This document shows, piece after piece, positions 23,800 to 36,025 of a stretch of 64,000 nucleotides of DNA. The stretch comes from Cycas panzhihuaensis (taxonomy: Eukaryota > Cycadophyta), in assembly GCA_023213395.1 (NCBI GenBank), contig CM041465.1:157177741-157241740 (forward strand), written 5' to 3'. A program made the position numbers and the translations under genes. The notes beneath the pieces are model-generated. The model ran no database searches. It was not told where the DNA came from and was given only the letters and a program-made list of their open reading frames with translations. Position 1 is the first letter of the stretch; each line of letters begins with the position of its first letter.

Positions 23800-24406
23800 T
23801 GTTAGAGAATAATATTTAACCTTTGGTTAACCCATTATAGTCATATGCATTTAGAGCTCATACTCTAATCATATACTGTCTCATGGTGAAATTATGATAG
23901 ATTCATTATGCATACTCTCTTAAATTTGTGAATATATAAGCATCATGAAATATTATATAAATGCTCACCTAATTCATTATGAAGTTCTCACATATGATCT
24001 TATTGGTAGACATTCAACGTAATATCATCGGTCCTTAATAAGGTGATCTAATTGTATATAAGGATAATATTTATTCATGGTTAGTCATATGGACATGTAG
24101 TTCTTGTATAATAGAAATTAACAAGGTCTCATCATGTCCTTCTTTATACGTCATTTTATATTAATGCAATCTCATATATTCAATGTGGATGTCTCTATAT
24201 CTTGAGGTTTTACCACTATAAATTATGTGTCTTAATATTAAATGCTTGATTCTTATTTAATTGTTCATTATTAATGATTGAATATCCTATTGATAATTGT
24301 GCGATACATTAGACCTAATGTTAAATGATTCTATATTAATATGCTTGTATTTGATATAAGGTATTTTATATTATGTCCTAATGATATCAAACCTAAAATT
24401 TTAGCA
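23800..24406 (+). repeat. LTR of an unnamed family, copy 1
   Basis: Starts TGTTAGAGAATAATATTTAAC and ends TTTTAGCA. It is homologous over its whole length to 37669-38292. Landmarks shared in order include a short run near the start reading atttaacct/atttaatct, a TATA-like segment, and a 3' part reading tatgtcctaatgatat. A primer-site-like tggtcttagagtt follows directly, so this is a 5' LTR in + orientation. No partner 3' LTR was found. Confidence 0.65.
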
Positions 24407-24660
24407 TGGTCTTAGAGTTATATAATTATTTGATGTGAATATAGAGTCAGAATACTTGTATGTAAGCAGAAGATGCTTAGAAGCAAAGTTATGAGTTAGT
24501 TTAGATCTAGGAGAGCTCATTGAATACTAAAGGAACTAATTATACTAGATGTGACCAATTAAAATTAAAGCATATTGATAGATTAAAGAGTTGCATACAA
24601 GATGAAGATTGGACTCTAAAAAATTAATGGTGAGATTATGTTGTGAGTTTGTTTCACATA
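24407..24660 (+). other. PBS and leader of the unnamed LTR family, copy 1
   Basis: tggtcttagagtt at 24407 is a decayed tRNA-Met primer site. Homology with the second copy (38293 onward) continues about 250 bp past it, sharing for example acaagatgaagattggactct. That excludes a solo LTR. The copy is cut off before any gag sequence. Confidence 0.55.
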
Positions 24661-24736
24661 CTAACACTTAACCACTTAGTGGTTTACCACTTACTAGTGC
24701 TCCATTTTGTTAATAAGATGTAGTCATGTAATGAGT

Positions 24737-24754
24737 CCCCCCCCTCCCCCCCCC
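24737..24754 (-). other. C-rich tract, possible polypurine tract of the minus-strand gypsy element
   Basis: On the minus strand it is two runs of eight or nine G joined by one A, just past the end of the gypsy pol relic, where a polypurine tract should be. A 3' LTR was not recognised beyond it, so a simple homopolymer is also possible. Confidence 0.4.
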
Positions 24755-24755
24755 T

Positions 24756-27700
24756 AAGAAGTTGAGTCCTTGAAGCATTAAAGATAAGGATATTACTTAA
24801 TGAACTCATCTAACTCCCAAGTTACCTCTCTTATGTCACAACTAACCCATTGTACCAAATGCTCAAAGATGGCCTAATTTTAAAGATAATATTAACGACT
24901 AGCAATAATATAATTTAGAGGAATGGTGAGGATTTGCTTATCATGAAGAATACGAAGGGTAATATTTTTGCCCAAACACTTTTTTAGGTAGGAGGCATAA
25001 AAAACATCACAGATTCTGATATCTAGGGGAAGTTCAAGGGCGTATGCAATTTCACAAATTTTTAAAGGACTCTATATGGACTATAATAATGGGGTCTGAA
25101 CTTATGGGTTATGTGGGACTTGAGAGAGAATTGTTTATAAGTATGGAGATGGAAGAATACTAGATCACTAATAGTAAACATATGGTTTGAACAATGGTGG
25201 TCAATAAGTTACTTTATATGATTCTATACATTGGCTAGGTTTTGCTTAAGGTTGTGAAAAAATTGGCCCATCTCTTGAAGCTTTTTTTAGGTTGTGGTTA
25301 TACAAAGGTTGCTGGCTAAGGTATGATTGGATGGGGTCGATATCCATATAGACCTAGAAATGGAGATATAACTATGGTTGAATGATGTAATGACTTATAA
25401 TAATATTCTTCTATGGATAGCCAAATAACATAGGTAAGTATTAAGGGTTTTATTCAAAACCTCATACTAATCCTCAATTTAAGGATGATATGCTATTCTC
25501 ATGGTAAATGAGATTTTAACTACTTGAAATAGATCCTGCCAAAAAGAGCTAGTAAACTTAGGGTCCCTATCACAAATAATAGTTGAGGGAAAGCCATGGA
25601 GTTAAAAGATAATTTAGATGTAGAGATCAACAAGATGAGATGATTTATAAGAAGTGTGAATAGAAATTAAATATGTACATTTAGTGAGTCTATCAATGAC
25701 TACCTAGATTAAGATGAAGCTAGCTAATGTGGGTAAAATCTTGATAAAATCTATGGCTATGTATTTCCATTTACCCTCAAGAATATGTAGGGGTTAAAGA
25801 AGACTTGGCAAGGCCTTAACATGTACTTTGTTTCTTTGGCAAGTATGACATTCTAACACAAATATGAAGATAGCAGACTTTATGTGGGGCTAAAAGAAAT
25901 ATGCATGAATGCAATGATATGTCTTGTAAAATCTTGAGTGGATTCTTAAGAGGGTGGAATAATGCTCTGTTAAAATATAATAGATAAAAGATGAGGTTAG
26001 ATGGACAAAGATATGAATTTTTAATAGTAAATAGGTATTATAGATTGACCATCCTTTTTCGTTATGAGCTTTGTTGATCTATTAGGAATAGTTGGGTTAT
26101 TCCTTATTTTCAATATCTAACTCTTCTAGCCATTCAAGGTGAGGTTTTAAGATGGCATAAATAACCAGATCAAGGGTAGTGGAATGAGATGATAGGTGGA
26201 AAAGGATATCCACAACAATATTGTCCTTACCCTTTCTATAGGATATGGTGAAGTCAAATACCTATAAGTAATCGAACCACTTAGCATATTCTTCAGATAA
26301 TACTAGTTGATCCAGCAAGCAATGGAGGCTATGATGATAAATAAGAATAGTGAATTTTAAACCCATAAGGTACTGTGACCACTTATCTAATGCATACAAC
26401 ATTGCTTTCATTTATTTTTGATACATGGATAACTGAAGTTTATTATCTTTAAGTTTTTGGCTTTCATAGGTAATACAATGGAAGTTTTGTATAAGAGCTA
26501 CTCCTAAGCCAAATCCTAATGCATCGCATTCAAGTTAAAATAGTTATGTGAAGTTTGGGGTGGCAGGTACTAGAGTGGAAGTCATGACCAATTTGAGGTG
26601 GAAAAAATAGCTTTCACCTCAAGAGACCATTGAAATAAGTCTTTATAGAGGAGGTTAGTTAGTAGGTCTACTAATGAAGCATAACTACTGACAAAATACC
26701 TGTAAAAACCAGTGAGGCTAAGAAATACATGTAGTTTCATAAGATTTGCAAGGGTTGGCTAAGTAGTGATGACTAATATTTTATCAAGGTCCACTTGTAC
26801 CCCTTTTGATGATATAATATGCACTAAATATTATAATTTGACTTTGCCAAAATTTCATTTAGAGTGTTTTGTATATAATTGATGCCAATGTAAAATTTAG
26901 AATATAATTTCTAGGTGATGGAGGTGGTGATCCAAGTAAAAGCTATAGATGAGTATATCATTAAAGAAGTCGAGCATAAACTTCTAAAATAAGGATCAAA
27001 TATTTTATTCATAAGAGCTTGAAAAGTGGTCGGGGTATTACAAAGGGCAAAAGGCATTGCTCAAAGTCAAAGTGGTCATGATGGGTTTAAAAAGTTATCT
27101 TATGGTAGTCTTCTAGGGTGATTATAATTTGATAATGCCCAAATTATAAATCTAATTTAGAAAAACTAAAGGTAATATAAATCGCATCAAGCATATCATT
27201 AATTCTTGGGGTGGGGAACTTATTTTTTATTGTAATTTTATTAAGATCCCTATAGTCTACATAGAGATAAAAAGACCCATCTTTTTTTTCATACTAGAAC
27301 TATTAGAGTTCTATAAGGACTTTTACATAATTGGATCAGTGATTTTCGTAATTTCATTAGTTTTTAAGTAAGGTTTTCTATACAGTCTAATACTAATTAG
27401 GTTATGAGGAGACTAGAGTTCGATGGTGTGATAAAAGCCACAATCAAGTGGAGGAGTGGTAAGAAGGGGGCCAAATAGTTGGTGGCATTTAGTGATGATT
27501 TCTTAAATATGTGGGTGAATTTGAAGATTGGATTGGATGTTGTTTAGATAGAAAATATACCCCAAATTAACTTATAAATGTTTTTTCACTCTCCTTGAAG
27601 TAAGTGAAACCAATTTTAAGGACAATATAGAGGTTGAGCTGCCTGGCCAATGAGATATTGATAAAGTTCAAGGGCATGCCATTACCAATTATTATAGTCA

Positions 27701-28870
27701 TTAGAGTATTATGTAAGATGTCCTTAACTCAAAGGGGTTCTAGATATGAGGTAAAAGGTATGATAGAGAGGGGTACTTCTAGTTGAGGGTTAGATGTGGG
27801 ACCTATGAGTGGGTCTTCCTCTTACTCTTGATTTGAATCAGAGTCTAACTTTTCTTTAAAAGATAATATAAGATTAATAGAGAAAATTATATGCCTAACC
27901 TCACAAATTCTGCCATGTCTGAGAGTCTACTTTTATGAGCATTGAATGCATAGCCTTACTTTTATTGAATGATACACTTTAGTCAAGGTGAATTAAACTC
28001 ATTTTTTTTAAGGTTCTTCTAAATGGCACTCTATCATAAGTCAAATGAAATTATCAACTTGAGGTCAAGGTCATTAGGATTTAACTTGTCAAGATCATTG
28101 GAACCATGGGAGGTCCTTTTAGGAGGAGGTTGTTCTTTCTTATATAAATCATGCCTCTATTACTTTAGCCATTTTAATAACTTCTTTTAGAGTAAGCTAA
28201 AATAATATTGGATGCACTCTTTGAGTCTTATGATATAGGTATCAATAATGATTTATTTATTTAAATATTCGCTAGTACAATTTTACAACATTTAAATTTT
28301 ATTTATATATATTTCCACTAATGATGTTTTAGCCTTGTAAGCTAGGTAAAGAATGATTGATTCCAAGTGTCCTCATATTGTTCCAAGAAACTATTAGAAA
28401 AATATGCCCACGTTTAATTTGAAGGGTATTCTCACTTCCACTAAAGAAACCAATAATGAACTTTTTTGTCCATGTGGATGGATACATAAGTTATTTGATC
28501 TTACTTAAACATTAGATTGACTATAAAATAAGACTCTAGCTTGCTAATTCTAACTTTGAGCACTTTTCTTATTAAGATCAGGACTAAAAGTTAGAATATT
28601 AATATTATAATGGAGATGTTGTAGTAGTGGAGGTGGATTGCCTACCTAATTTGGTGGAGGGTCTCTTGTTAGATTTGATGGGTGTTTAGAGTTAGAGTTG
28701 GATTGCATTGTCTAGTTTAGGATTATAATGATGTCAACCATTGTCACAAGATTAGGCATTTTAATTTTTACCTTTCTTTAGAAATCCATGAAGTTTATTT
28801 CCAAAGCAAGGATTCCATCTACCTAAGTAGGAAGAGTCATCATAGAGGTAGAAGGGGCTTCTAAGAAAAA
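24756..28870 (-). pseudogene. Ty3/gypsy gag-pol relic with chromodomain
   Basis: Domains read downwards on the minus strand. A gag-like region covers about 28850-28300. An eroded protease with L-N-F-I is near 27690. RT lies at about 27330-26600, with V-D-Y-R-D-L-N-K-I-T-I near 27260 and the catalytic box changed to F-F-N-D near 26955. RNase H is at about 26500-26150. Integrase begins with C-H-T-C-Q-R-N-K near 25850, then A-I-D-F-I, V-V-I-D-R-L-T-K, C-D-R-D-P-K-F near 25575 and D-Q-Y-E-V-L-N-K near 25480. A chromodomain near 24860-24770 reads L-V-Q-W-V, then V-T-W-E. The order fits chromoviruses. Stops and frame changes are throughout. The 5' end is cut close to Copia-B, which may have split it. 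Confidence 0.8.
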
Positions 28871-28998
28871 GGACTAATAAGAAGAAGGGGATATAAGGAA
28901 TGGGAGAAGCAAGATAGAATGGGTTTCAATAAAATAGGGATAGGTATAGAGAATAGGCTCTAAAGAATTGGGGAATTTCTACTAAAAAGAAAAAAGAA

Positions 28999-29003
28999 GG
29001 GGA
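28999..29003. repeat. target-site duplication of Copia-B, left copy
   Basis: gggga, paired with ggggg at 36568-36572 (four of five). The G-rich context makes this weaker than the duplication of Copia-C. Confidence 0.5.
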
Positions 29004-29301
29004 TGAAAAGGGTTAATATCACAAGTTCATTACATTAGTTGATTATTTTTCAAAACAGTCTTAAGTGAGCTTTAAATTAGATCACTTAAGTGAAATGCAC
29101 TTTCATGTACATTATGTATAATTTCATTTCACCTAACTCTAATGCTCCCTCTCTCAATATAAAAGTAAAAGCTCAATGGAGGAGGCTCATTCTTACCTCC
29201 CCATTTTGTGAGAGCTACTTTCTTTCTCTCAACTCTCTCTTACTCTCATATTTGCCTTTATGTTTAGTGCATAGAAATGAAGGATAGATCCACTCTTTTC
29301 A
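29004..29301 (+). repeat. 5' LTR of Copia-B
   Basis: 298 bp, TG...CA termini. A TATA box (tataaaag) at 29158-29165 would place the transcript start about 30 bp further on. It is followed within three bases by an intact primer site. Near-identical to 36270-36567. Confidence 0.9.
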
Positions 29302-29303
29302 TA

Positions 29304-29315
29304 TGGTATCAGAGC
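29304..29315 (+). other. primer-binding site of Copia-B
   Basis: tggtatcagagc, the intact initiator tRNA-Met complement, two bases after the LTR end. Confidence 0.85.
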
Positions 29316-31317
29316 TTACTTCCTTCATATTCCTCACTTACACTTGCAATGGAGCCATCACTTCCTTCTCCCCCACAATCCATGTGGTGAAGGAGATTGG
29401 CAAAGTGGATTTGAAAATATTTTTAAGTTATTATGATAACATATTTTGTATTGTTTACTTTCCCATTCTCTTTTGTAGGTTTGGAAGCATAATACAAGGA
29501 GTTATAAGGCCCAAGGATTCTGATCCTTTGGTGGTCATTCATGCTATCTCATTCTTCTTTCTCTTTCCTCTCTTTTTGTCCATTTAACAAGGGGAAATGC
29601 TGTCGAAATTTTTCTAGCATTTAGAAGAATGATTGTAAGGCTAGGTCTTACCATTTTTTTAAAGAATTTTGAGCTATTTAAAATATCCATCATTGTATGC
29701 TCTCACCTTGCCCATATTGGGATACTAGTGATCAAGAAATAATGGACATTTCATATGGTATCATGTGTTAATAAGATATTAGCAAGCTTAAATTTTTGTA
29801 GAAATACAATTTGCTTATTGAACTTCACAGGTCTGTAAAATCTTCTAAAAAGCTCCAATTGATGTGATTCCAATTTTCAAAGATGAGGCTTTGAGTCTAC
29901 TTCCAGTAAAAAAATTGAAACCAAATTTTTATGTTGTATGAGGAAGTTATTATTGTTTTAGTGAAGCAATTATTTTTAGTAAGAATTCTGGAAAAATATA
30001 ATCTCCTAACTTTGCAAGGCTGCCAAAAACTTTCTAGAACTCATTTGGACTTGATTCCACTTCTTAAAGATGAAGCTCTGAGTCTAGTTTACAACACAAA
30101 ATTTGGTACTCCATTTTGACATCGTGGAAGAAAGTTATTGCTGATTTAGTGAAGACTACTTTCTTTTGTATTAATAAGAAAAAAAAGTGAATAAAATTTC
30201 TTCCTTCCTTTTATAAGGCTTAAAAGCTCATTGTAAAAGTGACGAAAAAACCACCTAGATCATAGTAATATTTGGTGTCCTCACTCACTTATTAGCATTA
30301 CATTTTAGCACTCTAAAATCACTCAAAGTAAGCACTCTAATGACACTTCAAACAAGCACTCCAAGCAAGCATTCTATTTTCAGTTAAATGTACATTTGAT
30401 GCAATTCGATAATCTTTTCACTCTTCCTAAAAGGAACGCATCACAGACACTATTTTCTGCCATCTTGTACCTATTCACACACTCGCCAAGGTTGAGATAC
30501 CTTGGTTGGCAGAATGTCGTGCCATAAAGGAGGTATAGGTTTCAAGTTGGGACTAGACTAAACCGGAATATTAGTGAGGTTTGGTTAGCCATACCATCAT
30601 ACCTTAATCAGGGATCATCCTGATAACCAACTAGAAAAACTGAAACTTTAATATAAGATTAAAATATACCCAATCTAATATCTATCATAACCATGGGTAT
30701 GTATGTACCACTCTTTAGAGGAGGTATATAGCTACTCATTTGTGAACTAGGTGAGGATTGACAGTACCTGGGCTCCGTTGTGACTTGGATTTCATCACCA
30801 ATCACAATTGTAGGTAACGTGGGTGAAGGCCAACTTAATTCTACTATAAGCCTAGGCATCCCTTCAACAATCTCAACTACATGTTGGACATAAGTTAGAG
30901 GTTATTGGGCTAATTGCGCATCCTACATTTGAGTTTCAAGTTGTGTAAACCCAATGATGTCAACTTCTATAATCATGTATATTGATCACTTACTTACTTA
31001 TAAAAAGTGATCCATAGTGTAATTACAATTATAGTGCTTCCCATATTCCTACTGTGTCAGGTTAATATTTACCACAAGTATTAGTGGCCAATTTTTCTCA
31101 TAGTACTTCTCATATTCCTACTGCGTCATGTTAATATTTGTCACAAGTGTTAGTGACTTTTCTCTAAGTTGCTCCCTTCATCTTTGAGCAACCATTCTCA
31201 CTCCTTCTTCCTTCTACTACACTACTTCATTACATTTCCCATTTGTAAATAGTGATTGGTCATTTATTACCATCACTTTTAGTCCCTTATTTATTTCTTC
31301 CTTTCTCAAAAGACACT
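29316..31317 (+). other. 2-kb 5' leader of Copia-B
   Basis: No gag or pol domain is visible. About 29868-30115 contains two diverged copies of one block (shared core gattcca, then aagatgaagctytgagtct). The part at about 30480-30890 is strongly conserved in Copia-C (57310-57730). Within it the minus strand has a 66-codon open frame (30659-30859). A leader of 2 kb between PBS and gag is long for a copia element with 300-bp LTRs. It could hold packaging signals, an intron, or an antisense gene. Confidence 0.6.
30659..30859 (-). CDS. antisense open frame in the Copia-B leader, unknown
   Basis: 66 residues, starting M-P-R and containing D-E-I-Q-V-T-x-E-P and M-S-S-Y-I-P-P. The matching leader of Copia-C has the same start (about 57688, minus strand) and the same core motifs, but one stop near its beginning and another after the Y-I-P motif. 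No family was recognised. The DNA of this block is so alike in both elements that conservation may be of the nucleic acid rather than of a protein. Antisense genes are known in some plant LTR retrotransposons, but nothing here proves expression. Confidence 0.25.
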   Translation of the reverse strand: MPRLIVELSWPSPTLPTIVIGDEIQVTTEPRYCQSSPSSQMSSYIPPLKSGTYIPMVMIDIRLGIF

Positions 31318-34300
31318 ATATCTTCACAGTTCAAGCAAAATGTGAACTATATTTTAAAAGAGAAAGAAAATTGGGACATGTGGTTCACTTATAGCCTACA
31401 CCATCTGTTGCAACTATAGCTACCTCAACTACTTCTAGAGGAGGTGCTCTAACTACTCCCACTAAAGTTGCAGCTAAACACCAATAGGAACTTGATGATG
31501 ACAAAATCCATGCAGGGATACTGCTTATCACTGATTATTCCCTACATAATCTCATTGATGAAACTCTATATGATACAACATGGAAAGTTCTTGAAGTTCT
31601 TAAGAAGAACTTTAACACTAAATTAGACTTAGAATTTGTTCACTTAGTGTTGAAGATGAACAAATTGAAAATGCAAAAAGGACATGCAAATGAGATAATC
31701 AATCTCATTTGTCCAATCAAGCAAGCCATTGATAAATATTTTAAAACTCAATGCATTACATGGGCTTTCTTGATTCAGTCATGTCTCCATATCCCAAATT
31801 ATAAAAATCTATTGGGAAGTCTTCAATCTAGTGGCACTTTGAAGACCCTAAACTTTTAGGCTTTTGCTGATAAGTTCATTGAATTTAATAAGACCTTTGA
31901 TACCAACTTTGCCACTATATCAGATCTAGTTGATGCTGCTTTTGAAGTGGAAGAAGATCTTTGTTATACCAAAAACCAAGGTTAATACTCTCATAAAGGT
32001 GGTAATTCCCGTAGAAGAGGAAGAGATAGACAACAAGGACAACGTCCTCTTGGTCAACAGGCTCCTCAACTCTAACAAAAATAGTCTTAAGGCCAAGGCC
32101 AAAATAATCAACCTGGACATAGATCCAATAATTAGAGACAATCCAACCAGCCCAATACTTCTTATGGGACTGGAAATCAAATAATTATGTGCCAAAGATG
32201 TAATAGAAAAGGACATTATGCCAAAAATTGTAAAATTGCCACCAATAAACTACCAAGTTATCAACAACGCCATGGTGCACATAATGTTGATAATACTTCT
32301 TTTGAAGATGCTTTTGGTGGAATATAATTTGCTTATGCACACCTTCAAAGAATTAGGACCACTTCATCAAATGTTATTGATAGATTCACTAAGTATATTG
32401 AGGCTCACTGTGGCTATGCTTATTCACTTTTGCCTTCACCACTTTGAGTTGCAAATAGTGCCACCTAAAATACTTTATCGTGGATCATGGATACTGGAGC
32501 AACATAACATATGACTTGTCATCGCTAGTTCTTTCAGGATTTTGACTTTGAAGTTCGTGGTGTTGTACACATGGCTGACAAATCATCTCACCGATTCAAG
32601 GACTTGGAACTATTTGCCTAAAACTCCTAGGCCTTCCAGATTTTACACTTGTTGATGTTTTATATATTCTTGCTCTGAAGCAGAATTTGCTCTCCCTGTC
32701 CACTCTTGTCTCTCATGGATTTAAGCTGAGTGTAATTGTAACCAATCAAACTCTCTGTGTCATTCACCCTCCTTTAAATACTGTGGTTATGACCGGACTT
32801 CTTGATGGCAAACTTTTTTGACTAACTGGCTCACCATCCTCTAAATCCAACTATGTTGATGATGACTCTACTTTTACCACAACCCTGACTCCTCAAAAGT
32901 TGTCCCAAGCAGCCCTATGACATGCTCGTATGGGCCATATCAAAATTGATTGTTTAAGAGAACTACAAGCCACTCTTCCTAGTTTGCCTAGGCTCTCCTC
33001 TAAGCCCTTTAAATGTGAAGCATATATTATTGCCAAATCTCAAAGACAACCCTTTCCTCATAGTTAGTAGAAGTCTAGCCAACCTTTGTAGCTTATACAC
33101 TCAGATATATGTAGTCCTATGCCCATCCCTTCTCTCAAACAAAAGTGTTACTATATTACTTTCATTGATGATTTTACCAATAAAGTATAGGTTGCTTTTC
33201 TTGCAAAGAAAGATGAAGCTTTTTCTATATTTCAAGCTTTCAAGGCCCGCGTAGAAAATGAATCTAGATTCAAGATAAAAATAGTTAGGACTGACAATGG
33301 TGGTGAGTACACATCCAATGAGTTTGAATTGTACCTATGTCAACATGGAATCAAACATCAGACCACTGTTGCAGGTACACCCCAACAAAATGGAGTTATT
33401 GAGTGCATGAATTGGACCATCATGAACATGGCTCATGCTATGCTGGTATATAAGAATATCCCTATCTATTTTTGGACCGAGGCTATCTAGACTGTTGTGT
33501 ATTACATCAACACTGTTAGTCCCTCCAAACACGACCCCTCTCCACATGAAATGTGGTATGGATAAACCCCCTCTATCTCCTACTTCAGAATTTTTGGCTC
33601 TACTTGTTATGCTCATATTCTAGAGGAACATAGAAATAACTTCAAGATAGGGCCATCAAAGGCATCTTTGTCAGATACCCTATGGACAAAAAAATGATAC
33701 ATGGTTTTCATACCTTCACAAAGCAAAATCGTCATTATTAGAGATGTTATCTTTGCGGAGACTGAAGATCAATTACTCAAACTTGACTCTAAGATGCCTT
33801 CATACCGATTTAATGATACTATTGAATTTGATATCTAGATTCTAAAATTTAGGGGGGGAGATGCTCAACATTTGCTCAAAATCTTGGAATCTAACAATAG
33901 AGCCTCGGAGGATACAAGTTGTGACTCCCAGCCAATGTGTATACATCCAGCACCATCATTTGTAAACAGCCAAGTTGGAAAAGGCAAAGCCATAGTAGAA
34001 GGATCATCTTCTCCAACATCTATGGCTGGCCCATCTTCTCCAGCATCGTCAACTTCCTCCATGCCAAACATTTCACATGATCCTTTTCAAGATCAAAATG
34101 AAGACCAAGAGGTTGTGGAAATAAAAACCTCATTCCCAACTCGAGGTTTTCGTGAAGCCTACCAGCTACATAAGGACATCTAACCAGATGAGATAAGCAA
34201 AACTGGCACTAGAAGTGCCCATAGAGTAAGGATGCATGAATCACTTTCCATTGAGCTTGAACCAGCAGAACTGCACCTTGCTCTTAATGAAGAGCCCCTA

Positions 34301-35836
34301 ACGTACCAAGAAGTTATAGAGCATATAGCTTGGAGAAATTCCATGAACGAAGAGTACCAATCTCTTATCAAGAACGGTACATGGGAGCTTGTTGATCTAC
34401 CACTTGGAAGAAAGGTAGTTCAAAATAAACAGGTGTTCAAAAATAAGTATTGATTAGATGGCACCCTAGAAAAACACAAGGCAAGGTTGGTAACAAAAGG
34501 ATTCACACAAAGGGAAGGCATCGACTACACTGAAATCTTTGCTCCTACAACCAAGTGGCCTACAATCATAACTCTTATAGCCTTGGCTGCTCAACAGGGT
34601 TGGAAAATCCACCAACTCGATGTTATGACCGCATTTCTTAATGGGGACCTTAAAGAAAAAATTTACATGGCTCAACTAGAAGGATACAAGATTGTCGATT
34701 AGAAACATAAGGTTTGTAGGCTCAAAAAGTCCTTATACGGCCTAAAGCAAGCCCCTCATGCTTGGTTTACCAAGTTGTCTGAAAGAATGAGGTAACTTAG
34801 ATATGAGGTTTGTGACTATTAAGATATTGATGTAACATTATTCATCAAGTGCCAAAATGATAAAGTCACTTACCTCTTAATCTTTGTGGATGATATGCTA
34901 ATAACGTGGAATAGTGAACAGGTAATCAGCCAGCTGAAGAAGGACCTTGCTAAAACTTTTAAATTGTCTGACCTTAGGTTGATGAAATATTACTTAGGAA
35001 TTGAAGTAACTCAAAAGAATGGCAAAATCTTTCTCTCCCAAGAAAAATATATCAACGATCTTCTGACAAAGTTTCAATTGGAAGGTGCTCAACCAGTGGA
35101 TACACCTATGGAGCCTAATATTAAACTCTTAGTTGATGGCGACATTAGGGAGGTAGACGCAATACTCTATAGGCAACTTGTAGGTAGTCTCATCTATACT
35201 ACTAACACAAGGCCAGATATTGCACACTTTGTTGGCATTCTTACAAGATTCATGATAAATCCTAAGCAGAATCATTGGCAAGCTGCAATACAAGTGTTGA
35301 AGTACCTAAAGACGACCAACAAATGTGGCATGTTGTATGAACCCAATGCAGAATTTAAACTTTATGCATACACAGACTTAGACTTTACTAGAGATAAAGA
35401 CACAGGAAGATCTACATCTAGGTACATAACATTTCTTAGAACAGTACTAATATCACGGAGATCTAGACGGTAGAAGATAGTTGCAGACTCAACCGTTGAA
35501 GTTGAGTATATTACTGCTTCTGAGATAAGCAAGGAGGTGATATAGCTTAGAAAATTGTTGAATATATTAAATGCCACCCAAACAAGTTCTACTAGCTTAC
35601 ATATAGATAATCAATCTACAATCCAGATGGTTAAAAATCCTGTATTTCATGATCATACCAAACATATAAGTACAAAAGTCTATAGGATTAGAGAACTAGT
35701 TCATGATGGCATAATTCAACTGGAGTAATTCCCTATAGCAGATCAAGTGGTCGATATCTTCACCAAACCACTGAAGAGGGTGAAGTTTGAATAGTTCTAA
35801 AAGCAACTCAGCCTTAGGGCCTCCATCTCTGACTAA
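31318..35836 (+). pseudogene. Copia-B gag-pol polyprotein relic
   Basis: The start codon reads ATA at 31318, where Copia-C has ATG. Gag runs to about 32260, including a 46-bp or so deletion near 31385 and an intact CCHC knuckle at 32190-32231. Protease W-I-M-D-T-G-A-T is at 32481. The GAG-pre-integrase H-A-R-M-G-H is near 32921. Integrase (about 33090-33620) has I-H-S-D, R-T-D-N-G-G-E-Y and Q-Q-N-G-V-I-E, keeping D-D-E. RT (about 34340-35110) has H-Q-L-D-V, Y-G-L-K-Q-A-P and an intact F-V-D-D at 34883-34894. RNase H (about 35360-35700) has Y-T-D, E-V-E-Y and H-I-D-N. Stop TAA 35834-35836. About 20 in-frame stops, mostly TAG/TAA at glutamine or tryptophan positions, abolish function. Confidence 0.9.
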
Positions 35837-35875
35837 TTGAATGAGATGACAATAGGACCATCATACTCTGTCTCA

Positions 35876-36025
35876 TTTGTGAAAACCCCTTGTGGGTGCG
35901 GAAGGACAAGAGTAAGTCTCTGCTCTATTTCATTCGTGAAAACCCCTAATGGGCGCAAAAGGATAAGGGTTGTATCATTTTGGAAAATCAGAACCTGTGA
36001 AAAACTCGAAAGGGTGTAGGGGATA
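35876..36025 (+). repeat. three GTGAAAAC repeat units in the Copia-B 3' region
   Basis: Units begin gtgaaaac at 35879, 35936 and 35997 (spacing 57 and 61). Each continues with a C-run, a few bases and a G-run, then (units 1 and 2) a purine-rich aaggataaggg-like tail, giving a short hairpin. The same three units occur in Copia-C at 62560, 62617 and 62679. They lie between the pol stop and the PPT, untranslated. Confidence 0.7.

Noticed and set aside
29304-29315. tRNA-Met-like sequence, possible tRNA gene
   Set aside because: Only the 12-base primer complement is present, directly after an LTR; there is no cloverleaf.
33335-34071. Minus-strand open frames inside Copia-B integrase and linker
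   Set aside because: They mirror conserved sense codons; no counterpart pattern or domain.
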